Source: Desulfobulbus sp. | GTDB taxonomy: Bacteria > Desulfobacterota > Desulfobulbia > Desulfobulbales > Desulfobulbaceae | Direction of reading: 5' to 3' | Assembly: GCA_030602145.1 (NCBI GenBank) | Contig: JAUWAH010000186.1 | Coordinates: 1 to 5,670, forward strand | DNA: 5,670 nucleotides | In this document: positions 1-5,431 of the stretch, in pieces | How positions within the stretch are numbered: the stretch's first letter is position 1 | Layout: every line of letters begins with the position of its first letter | The notes under the pieces: model-generated | Told to the model about the DNA's origin: nothing | Database searches by the model: none | What the model saw: only the letters and a program-made list of their open reading frames with translations | Made by a program: the position numbers and the translations under genes

Positions 1-1
1 G

Positions 2-1027
2 CTGCCCACCATTCGCGGCATGGCCGCAGAAGGGCGTCCCTACAAAGGCATGCTGTATGCCGGCCTGATGATCGACGGTGATCGGATCAACGTCCTTGAA
101 TTCAACTGCCGGTTCGGCGACCCCGAATGCCAACCGCTGCTGATGCGTCTGAAATCCGATCTTGTCGACATTCTTGACGCCTGCATCGATGGAACCCTTG
201 ATCGGGTACAGATCGATATCGACCCTCGGCCCACGGTTTGCGTTGTGATGGCCTCGGAAGGGTATCCCGGCAGATATACCACCGGCAAGGCAATCACCGG
301 CTTGCCGGCGGCCGCCAAGGTGGAGGGGGTTGAAGTGTTTCACGCCGGAACGGCAACCAAGGGCCGGCACATTGTCACCAACGGCGGTCGGGTTTTAGGG
401 GTAACTGCGGTGGGCGAGACGATCCAGGAAGCTATCGACCTCGCCTATCGGGCTGCCAAGGAGATTCATTGGCAGGGGTGTTACTTGCGCCACGACATTG
501 GCCACCGGGCTTTGGCCCGCCTGTCGACAACCGGATCGCGGCCGGTTGTCGGTATTGTCATGGGCAGCGATTCCGACCTGCCGGTCATGAGGGCCGCAGC
601 GGATTTTCTCCAATCCGTCGGCATTGCCTTCGAGTTGCGCATCACCTCCGCCCATCGCACCCCGGAACAGGCTTGCGAATACGCCAGGACGGCGAGACAG
701 CGCGGCCTTAAGCTGATCATCGCCGGAGCCGGCATGGCCGCGCACCTTGCCGGCGTGCTTGCTGCGCACACCACCTTGCCGGTGATCGGCGTTCCTCTGG
801 ATGCCTCCTCGCTCAACGGTCTCGATGCACTCCTGTCCACGGTCCAGATGCCACCCGGTATCCCCGTTGCCACCATGGGGATCGGCAAGGCCGGAGCGAA
901 AAATGCTGCGGTCCTTGCCTTGCGTATTCTCGGCATTGACGATGCTATGCTGCAAGAGAAACTCGACCAGCATGTCCGCAGGATGGCCGATGAGGTTGCA
1001 GCAAAGAATCAGGCGCTCGGCGCGTGA
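2..1027 (+). CDS. purD-purE: Bifunctional PurD-PurE fusion (phosphoribosylamine-glycine ligase / N5-CAIR mutase), 5'-truncated
   Basis: Two cytoplasmic enzymes of purine synthesis sit in one open frame. PurD makes GAR from phosphoribosylamine, glycine and ATP (step 2). PurE converts N5-CAIR to CAIR. The window begins inside PurD, and the frame is open from base 2, so the true start lies upstream. Counting from the first in-frame ATG (base 20), the PurD part shows the ATP-grasp metal-site motif EFNCRFGDPECQ (27-38) and the usual PurD ending RHDIGHRAL (157-165). A linker of about eight residues (LARLSTTGS) leads into PurE at about residue 174 (base 539). PurE has MGSDSD (181-186), the catalytic SAHRTPE (210-216), AGAGMAAHLAG (235-245) and the STVQMPPGIP strand (273-282), and is full length. 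It looks like the class I (PurK-dependent) type. No stop and no credible internal start with a Shine-Dalgarno separates the domains. The stop overlaps the next gene. Confidence 0.93.
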   Translation: MPTIRGMAAEGRPYKGMLYAGLMIDGDRINVLEFNCRFGDPECQPLLMRLKSDLVDILDACIDGTLDRVQIDIDPRPTVCVVMASEGYPGRYTTGKAITGLPAAAKVEGVEVFHAGTATKGRHIVTNGGRVLGVTAVGETIQEAIDLAYRAAKEIHWQGCYLRHDIGHRALARLSTTGSRPVVGIVMGSDSDLPVMRAAADFLQSVGIAFELRITSAHRTPEQACEYARTARQRGLKLIIAGAGMAAHLAGVLAAHTTLPVIGVPLDASSLNGLDALLSTVQMPPGIPVATMGIGKAGAKNAAVLALRILGIDDAMLQEKLDQHVRRMADEVAAKNQALGA

Positions 1028-1653
1028 ACTGGCCGATTGCCGCCGACAAGGCAGGTCTCGCCCACGCCGCTGCCCTGCTTCGCACCGGGGGATTGGTGGC
1101 CTTTCCCACCGAAACCTACTATGGCCTGGCGGTCGATCCGTTCAATCGTCAGGCCCTTGAACGGTTGTTTCAGGTCAAGAGGCGTCCTCGTCAACTGCCG
1201 ATTTTGGTTTTGATTGACGCAATCGGCCGGTTGTCCCTGCTAACAGATTCGGTGCCGGCTGTGTATCGCCTCCTGATCGATCAATTCTGGCCGGGTCCAT
1301 TGACCCTGGTGTGCCCGGCCTTGCCCTCCCTACCGTCGGAATTGACCGGCAAGACCGGTACGGTCGGTGTGCGGTGGTCGCCCAACGAGACGGCCAATGC
1401 ACTCATAGAAGCCTTTGGTGGTCCGATTACCGCCACCAGTGCCAATCTGACCGGTTTTCCAGCCGCGACATCGGCCGAGGATGTGGCCCGTATGTTCGAT
1501 GATGGCATCGATCTGATTCTGGACGGCGGCAACACCCCCGGTGGATCGGGTTCGACTCTTGTCGGCCTCGACGGGGGGACGATGCAATGTATTCGCGAGG
1601 GGAAGGTTCCGTTTGCCGCAGTGCAAGATTGCCTGCAGCGCCATCGGCATTGA
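1024..1653 (+). CDS. tsaC: Threonylcarbamoyl-AMP synthase, short TsaC/YrdC type
   Basis: This 209-residue protein matches the YrdC/Sua5/TsaC family, which makes L-threonylcarbamoyl-AMP from threonine, bicarbonate and ATP for t6A at position 37 of ANN-decoding tRNAs in the cytoplasm. Family motifs run in order: PTETYYGL (28-35), KRRPRQLP (52-59), WPGPLTLV (89-96), TVGVRW (113-118), SANLTG (139-144) and the GSGSTLV segment near 174-180. The length fits the single-domain TsaC form, with no C-terminal Sua5 domain. The GTG start overlaps the preceding stop as GTGA, and no good Shine-Dalgarno lies upstream, so translation is probably coupled to purDE. The conserved family core begins about 20 residues in, which fits this start. 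Its partners TsaB, TsaD and TsaE are not in this window. YciO-like paralogues are the main alternative. Confidence 0.88.
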   Translation: MNWPIAADKAGLAHAAALLRTGGLVAFPTETYYGLAVDPFNRQALERLFQVKRRPRQLPILVLIDAIGRLSLLTDSVPAVYRLLIDQFWPGPLTLVCPALPSLPSELTGKTGTVGVRWSPNETANALIEAFGGPITATSANLTGFPAATSAEDVARMFDDGIDLILDGGNTPGGSGSTLVGLDGGTMQCIREGKVPFAAVQDCLQRHRH

Positions 1654-1681
1654 AAAAGAATTAACCTGGAGAATTGGTTAA

Positions 1682-2005
1682 ATGGTCGATTTACATTGGA
1701 ACAAAGCATTTGCCCTGGAGCAGACTGCCGGTGACGAGGAACTGCTGGAAGAGTTGCTCACCCTGTTTAAGGAATCCTCCGCCGGCGATTACCACCAGCT
1801 GCAGCTGGGAGTGGCGCAGGGAGACGCCGCTGCGGTGATGCGCGCCGCCCATAGTCTCAAGGGAGCGGCGGCCAGCCTCGGCATCGAGGGAATACGGCAA
1901 CTGGCCCTTGAGATGGAAGCGGACGGGCGCAACAATTCGGTGGAAGTGGCGCGGGGAAAACTGGCGGCTATGGGTGAACTGCTGGAGCAGTTGCACCAAC
2001 TTTAA
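1682..2005 (+). CDS. Stand-alone HPt (histidine phosphotransfer) domain protein
   Basis: This 107-residue protein is a single HPt four-helix domain, the cytoplasmic intermediate that passes phosphate between receiver domains in phosphorelays. The signature is RAAHSLKGAAASLG (54-67), with the phosphorylatable histidine at about residue 57 followed by the conserved S-L-K-G. The flanking sequence is helical and rich in Leu and Glu, as expected. No kinase, receiver or transmembrane part is attached. GGAG at 1668-1671 lies 10 nt before the ATG and supports the start. It follows tsaC by 28 nt on the same strand and is followed by a hairpin, so it is probably the last gene of the purDE-tsaC unit. 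No partner kinase or response regulator is in the window, so the pathway is unknown. Confidence 0.88.
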   Translation: MVDLHWNKAFALEQTAGDEELLEELLTLFKESSAGDYHQLQLGVAQGDAAAVMRAAHSLKGAAASLGIEGIRQLALEMEADGRNNSVEVARGKLAAMGELLEQLHQL

Positions 2006-2041
2006 CTGCCTATCTATTATTGGTGCGAATACAATGAATCA

Positions 2042-2074
2042 GGGGGGCTGCCTGCTTAAAGCGGGCAGCCCCCC
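2042..2074. terminator. GC-rich hairpin between convergent genes (probable bidirectional terminator)
   Basis: GGGGGGCTGCC (2042-2052) is perfectly complementary to 2064-2074, giving 11 bp. A further TGC/GCG extension contains one T-G wobble on the + strand and leaves a loop of about five bases (TTAAA). It lies 37 nt after the HPt stop and 35 nt beyond the end of the minus-strand selenoprotein gene, so it can serve both transcripts. Neither side has a good U tract, so termination may be weaker than for a classical intrinsic terminator or may need another factor. Confidence 0.6.
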
Positions 2075-2108
2075 TGGAGACGAAGACGATGCCTATGGGG
2101 CGAGGGGA

Positions 2109-3431
2109 TCAGGGTCTGATGATCTCGCAATCACATTCGGCATCCTTGATATTGAGTAGCAGGAATTTGACGTTAAACCCGTGTTTCACCAACTCGCTGT
2201 AGGCCATATCGGCCCGTGCGCCGGTTGAACAGTGCACGTAGATCTTTTTGTCCTTGGGCAGTTCATCCATACGGGCTGGAATTTCGTCCAAGGGAATATT
2301 GATCGTGTTCTTGAAGATGCCCAACTCGGCGACTTCCTCCTTGGTGCGGGCATCAACGATGACGGCATCTTTGTCTTCGCCAGATGCAGCCTTGCGGAAG
2401 TCGGCCACCGACACTTCGCCTTTGCCCAATTTCCTTACCCAGACAATCTCGGTATCGAAAACCGGGCCTTTTTCCGTCTTGCCACCCGATTTGACCCATC
2501 CCTCATAACCGCCTTGAACAAGGGAGACAAAGTTGAACTCTTGGTCGCGGACCAGGGAAAGAGCTTCCGTCACCTCCTTGCCGCCATAAAGGACGATAGG
2601 GGCATTGCGGGGAACATCATCCAGCTTGTCCTCCAGGTTCGCAAAGGGCACACTGTATGCCCCCTTGATCCTTCCGGCTATGACTTTTGCCCGTGGCCTG
2701 GTATCGATAAGCACGATGTTGCCGCTTTTGACAAATTCATTGGTGGAGTAGGTAGGCAGATTGGCCTTGCTCCAGGCCGGTTCGCCATCCAGATAGACGC
2801 GTACATCACTATAACCCAGTTTCTTCGCCAGACCGGCGGAGGCAGTTGACATGCCTCATGTGGGCCCTCCGCAGTAGAAAACGATGGGTATATCTTTGTT
2901 TTTGGGGAGCACCTCCGCCTGTTTTTTCTCCAGTTCGGGGACCGGGATGGAATGGGCGCCGGGCAGGTGCGATTGGTCGAAGCGGATTTTAGGACGGGAG
3001 TCGACCAAGAAGAGAGGCGCTTTTTCCTTGATCAGTTTATTGAGTTCCTCTGTTTTAATTTCCTTTGTTCCAGGAGGCAGTTTGGCGAATTTCAAATGGA
3101 TGTCGGTGGCAAAGGCATCCTTGTCGCGCATCTCATAATACACCTGAACGGCCTTGCCCTTGGCGACTTGATTCACCCCTTTGGTTTTTTCGTCGAATTT
3201 GACCATCATCACTTTGGCCTGGTCGCCCTTGCCGACGGTGACGGAAATGGTTTTGGCGCGTTCGGAAAAGCCGGCCACCTCACCCTCATAAATGAGTTGC
3301 TGGGGTTGTTGAACGGCTTCCTTGGTGGCCGGCGCCTCGGCCACCTCGGTGGTTTGTGTTCCTGCGCACCCGCTTGCCAACAGCGCCAGCATCAGGCAAA
3401 GCGGAAGCAATCGCAACGTTCGTTTGTCCAC
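2109..3431 (-). CDS. Selenocysteine-containing triple-rhodanese lipoprotein (UGA at 2856-2858 read as Sec)
   Basis: One 440-residue gene if the in-frame TGA is read as Sec192; otherwise it splits into 191- and 247-codon ORFs in the same frame. Start: GTG at 3431 with GAGGAGG six bases upstream. Residues 1-22 form a lipoprotein signal with lipobox LASGC (Cys22), so export and lipid anchoring are likely. Residues about 46-115 look like a small beta domain. Rhodanese 1 (about 124-226) has LVDSRP (142-147) and the active loop C187-G-G-P-T-U192. Rhodanese 2 (about 230-318) has LIDTRP, but Gly283 replaces the catalytic Cys (VLYGGKE). Rhodanese 3 (about 339-440) has IVDART and an intact loop C401-STGAR. 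Rhodanese 1 is cut exactly in half by the TGA, with LGYSDVRVYLDGEPAW following, so neither half alone would fold. Rhodaneses move sulfane sulfur; a periplasmic polysulfide or thiosulfate role is inference. A decayed gene is the alternative, but both halves are otherwise intact. The final stop is also TGA (2109-2111). Confidence 0.85.
2823..2858 (-). promoter_or_regulatory. Putative bacterial SECIS element with the Sec UGA
   Basis: On the minus strand the TGA (2858-2856) is followed after 21 nt by a hairpin. The upper stem is CGCC (2838-2835) paired with GGCG (2829-2826), closing a GGUCU loop (2834-2830). Past one C-A mismatch (2839/2825), two more pairs (2840-2824 and 2841-2823) extend the stem. 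Bacterial SECIS elements lie inside the coding region just after the UGA and present a GGU-type apical loop to SelB. The E. coli fdhF element, as I recall it, has AGGUCU at a similar distance (about 18 nt). The match was found by eye, without folding energies. Confidence 0.65.
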
Positions 3432-3437
3432 GGCAGT

Positions 3438-3444
3438 CCTCCTC
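3438..3444 (-). promoter_or_regulatory. Ribosome binding site of the selenoprotein gene
   Basis: On the minus strand GAGGAGG (3444-3438) ends six bases before the GTG at 3431. It is a near-ideal Shine-Dalgarno and fixes the GTG start, which also places the lipoprotein signal at the very N-terminus. Confidence 0.8.
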
Positions 3445-3506
3445 GATGAGGGTTACGGGCACCCGAGGCACCCAGGGAAAAACAGAGCATGAATTTATGT
3501 AGTGTC

Positions 3507-3536
3507 ACTGTACATTGAATGAATGAATTTTTCCAA
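3507..3536 (-). promoter_or_regulatory. Weak candidate sigma-70 promoter for the selenoprotein gene
   Basis: On the minus strand TTGGAA (3536-3531) is separated by 18 bases from TACAGT (3512-3507), giving about four matches to each consensus hexamer. It lies in the AT-rich part of the 212-bp gap between malQ and the selenoprotein gene, about 76 nt upstream of the GTG. Read-through from malQ is an alternative source of transcript. The call rests only on hexamer similarity. Confidence 0.3.
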
Positions 3537-3584
3537 TTGAGAATGAACCTCACCTGCTACAAGATCCATTTTGCAGCACGCAAC

Positions 3585-3608
3585 GGTGTGCCGCTGACGC
3601 AGGACACC
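3585..3608 (-). terminator. Hairpin downstream of malQ (possible terminator)
   Basis: In the minus-strand transcript, arms 3608-3599 and 3594-3585 form nine of ten pairs (one C-C mismatch, one G-U wobble) around a four-base loop. The plus-strand version has two mismatches, so the structure favours RNA made in the malQ direction. It begins 36 nt after the malQ stop. No U tract follows, so termination is uncertain. Confidence 0.35.
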
Positions 3609-3643
3609 TTGAAGACCGGGGAACGAAGAACAAGCCGGGTCCT

Positions 3644-5326
3644 TCATAAACCATTCAGACTGCCAGATGAAGTGTCGGATGTATCCTTTCTTTTCAATGA
3701 AGGCAGCCGGCCAAACAGTTCTGTCATGTTGTACAGCCAGGCGGCGAGTTCGTCATGGATAAATCGTGGCGCGCATCGCCATTGCCAATTGTTTTCAACG
3801 GTCCCTGGCGTGTTCAATCGGCAGTCATTGCCGAACCCGAGCACATCCTGCATCGGCAGGATGGCAAGATTGGCTGGCGAGGCCAGGGCCAGGTGTACCA
3901 GATCACGATGAAATGAACCTGCATCGTCATCGGTCCGATTGGCAAATCGTTTGGCGCGCTGTTTGCTTAACGTTGATATCTCTGGGTTGAGATACCAGCC
4001 GACCGCGGTGTCATTATCATGGGTACCACTGTACACAACACTGTTTTTTTGAATGTTGTAAGGGAGATAGTTGTTGTTCGGGTCACCGTCGAAGGCAAAC
4101 AGCAAGACGTTCATTCCCGGATAGCCCAACTGCCGGAGCAGGCTTTCGACATCAGGGGTGATGAGACCAAGGTCTTCGGCAATGATCGGCATGTCACCGA
4201 GACGTCGGGTCATCTCTTCGAAAAACGGTAACCCAGGGCCTTCCCGCCATGTGCCGTTCAAGGCGGTTTGCTCCGTGGCCGGTATGGACCAATAGGAGGC
4301 AAAGCCGCGAAAATGATCGATTCTCAGGATATCGACCAGGGAGAAATTGAGTTGCAACCGCTGCTCCCACCAATTCCAGAGCGATTGGCGCACCTGTGGA
4401 TCGGTCGTTTCCCAACGATAGAGGGGGTTGCCCCACCGTTGTCCGGTGGCACTGAAATAGTCAGGCGGCACCCCGGCGACATAGGTAGGTTCGCCGCTGC
4501 TTTTATCCAGGAAAAACACCTCCTGATTGGCCCAGACATCGGCGCTGTCGAGGGCGACATACATGGGGAGATCACCGATGAGAGAGATACCCTGATCGGC
4601 GGCATATTGACGAAGTGCTCGCCATTGAGTGAAAAAAATATACTGTTCAAAGAGGGTCCGGCTGATGTGCGCCTTGTGCAGTTCAACGGCTTGGGCAAGC
4701 GGCTCGACGTGCCGTTGCCGCAGGGCCATTGGCCAGGCAAACCATGGAGCACCTCGAAATTGTTGTTTAAGGGCAAGGAATAATCCGTAATCGACACACC
4801 AGGAATGGGTTGCGGCAAACTCTGCCAAGAGCGTCTTGCCGTTGGGGCGGTTGAGAAACCGCTGCCAGGCAAGGTTCAGTATGGCGTTTTTATATCGTTC
4901 AACCCGAGGATAATCGACAGTGTATTCGGAAAAAGATCCCATCTTTTCTTTTGGCAGCAACAATCCCTGTTCGACCAGCAGGTCGAGGCTGATGAGCAGG
5001 GGTGAGCCGGCAAAGGCCGAAGGACTCATATAGGGAGAATTACCGAACAGAGGGCTCGTGGGGCCAAGAGGCAACACCTGCCAACAATGTTGCCCGCTTT
5101 TTTTGAGAAAATCGATAAACCCAAGGGCAGATGGCCCGATGTCACCAATGCCGTCGGCGCCCGGAAGGGAAAAAATTGGCAGTAAAATTCCGCTTGACCT
5201 TTGCCGAAGAATGTTTACGAATGTAAAATTATTCAAGTCCGTTCTCCCATCCGAGGTAACATGCTCAACCTTGTTGCTCCCGAGTACGTTCAACGAATAT
5301 CCCAACACTTCAACGTTTTTCCCCAT
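3644..5326 (-). CDS. malQ: 4-alpha-glucanotransferase (amylomaltase, GH77)
   Basis: MalQ transfers alpha-1,4-glucan segments between maltodextrins in the cytoplasm, in glycogen or maltodextrin turnover. The family opening RSSGILLPIFSLPG and the GIGDIG motif are followed by the whole GH77 barrel. Counting from the ATG at 5326 and adding 2 for the TTG-based frame at 5332, the catalytic residues are Asp339 in LRIDHFRGF (nucleophile), Glu386 in IIAEDLG (acid/base) and Asp439 in GTHDND. The 47-residue gap between the first two equals that in Thermus MalQ (Asp293, Glu340). The protein is complete at the C-terminus. The start is uncertain: ATG 5326 has only a weak AGAG upstream and leaves about 42 residues before the conserved core. 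TTG 5332 is six bases longer. TTG 5236, with GGGAG seven bases upstream, would give a more usual N-terminus. No other glycogen gene is visible. It is divergent from the sigma-factor gene. Confidence 0.93.
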   Translation of the reverse strand: MGKNVEVLGYSLNVLGSNKVEHVTSDGRTDLNNFTFVNILRQRSSGILLPIFSLPGADGIGDIGPSALGFIDFLKKSGQHCWQVLPLGPTSPLFGNSPYMSPSAFAGSPLLISLDLLVEQGLLLPKEKMGSFSEYTVDYPRVERYKNAILNLAWQRFLNRPNGKTLLAEFAATHSWCVDYGLFLALKQQFRGAPWFAWPMALRQRHVEPLAQAVELHKAHISRTLFEQYIFFTQWRALRQYAADQGISLIGDLPMYVALDSADVWANQEVFFLDKSSGEPTYVAGVPPDYFSATGQRWGNPLYRWETTDPQVRQSLWNWWEQRLQLNFSLVDILRIDHFRGFASYWSIPATEQTALNGTWREGPGLPFFEEMTRRLGDMPIIAEDLGLITPDVESLLRQLGYPGMNVLLFAFDGDPNNNYLPYNIQKNSVVYSGTHDNDTAVGWYLNPEISTLSKQRAKRFANRTDDDAGSFHRDLVHLALASPANLAILPMQDVLGFGNDCRLNTPGTVENNWQWRCAPRFIHDELAAWLYNMTELFGRLPSLKRKDTSDTSSGSLNGL

Positions 5327-5348
5327 CGACAAGACTCTACGATTGCTT

Positions 5349-5376
5349 TTTTACCGTTTATAAGTAAACTGTAAAA
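5349..5376. promoter_or_regulatory. 28-bp imperfect dyad in the malQ/rpoD divergent gap (candidate operator)
   Basis: TTTTAC (5349-5354) pairs with GTAAAA (5371-5376) and GTTTA (5356-5360) with TAAAC (5365-5369). That is eleven pairs with one C/T mismatch around a TAAG centre. It overlaps the candidate plus-strand promoter and lies just upstream of malQ, where a repressor or activator could act on either gene. The plus-strand RNA hairpin would be followed by a T-rich stretch, so a weak terminator of antisense RNA is another reading. Confidence 0.4.
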
Positions 5377-5377
5377 T
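5350..5377 (+). promoter_or_regulatory. Candidate sigma-70 promoter for the rpoD-like gene
   Basis: TTTACC (5350-5355) and TAAAAT (5372-5377) are spaced by 16 bases, with four and five matches to the -35 and -10 consensus. They lie about 55 nt upstream of the GTG start in the most AT-rich part of the window. An overlapping alternative is TTGCTT (5343-5348) with TAAACT (5365-5370). The call rests on hexamer matching only. Confidence 0.4.
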
Positions 5378-5403
5378 TCTTTTTGTCTCATAAACCACTT
5401 TTG

Positions 5404-5415
5404 TGTGCATGCACA
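5404..5415. repeat. 12-bp perfect palindrome just upstream of the rpoD-like ribosome site
   Basis: TGTGCATGCACA is perfectly self-complementary and ends five bases before the AGGAG Shine-Dalgarno. It has no loop, so it suits a dimeric protein site better than an RNA hairpin. It could also be chance, and no regulator can be named. Confidence 0.3.
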
Positions 5416-5420
5416 GTAAA

Positions 5421-5425
5421 AGGAG
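5421..5425 (+). promoter_or_regulatory. Ribosome binding site of the rpoD-like gene
   Basis: AGGAG (5421-5425) lies six bases before GTG 5432. It selects this GTG as the start over the out-of-frame ATG at 5451. Confidence 0.75.
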
Positions 5426-5431
5426 AAGGCA

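Noticed and set aside
395..973. Minus-strand ORF opposite purDE
   Set aside because: It is antisense to conserved PurD and PurE sequence, and such ORFs are common in GC-rich genes.
2109..2111. Terminal TGA of the selenoprotein gene as a second Sec codon
   Set aside because: Read-through would run into the GC-rich terminator hairpin with no domain-like sequence, and no GGU-loop hairpin is evident after it.
2232..2849. Long plus-strand ORF opposite the selenoprotein gene
   Set aside because: It is antisense to a recognisable rhodanese coding sequence and shows no family motifs of its own.
2109..2852. Separate gene starting at ATG 2852 with a GGAGGG 12 bases upstream
   Set aside because: It would begin in the middle of a rhodanese domain whose first half lies directly upstream in the same frame, so one Sec-containing gene explains the data better. 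Reinitiation cannot be fully excluded.
2856..2858. Simple nonsense mutation (pseudogene)
   Set aside because: Both halves are otherwise intact, the codon is TGA and not TAA or TAG, it falls at an active-site loop position and a SECIS-like hairpin follows.
3458..3476. Short direct repeat of GGCACCC upstream of the selenoprotein gene
   Set aside because: Two 7-base copies in GC-rich DNA can arise by chance, and no matching element was seen elsewhere in the window.
3517..3528. Three tandem GAAT units
   Set aside because: It is only 12 bases of simple repeat in an AT-rich gap, too short to support a functional claim.
3644..3646. TGA at the end of malQ as Sec
   Set aside because: It follows the normal MalQ C-terminus, and the downstream frame shows no homologous sequence.
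4268..4783. Plus-strand ORF opposite malQ
   Set aside because: It is a shadow of the GH77 coding sequence with no recognisable domain.
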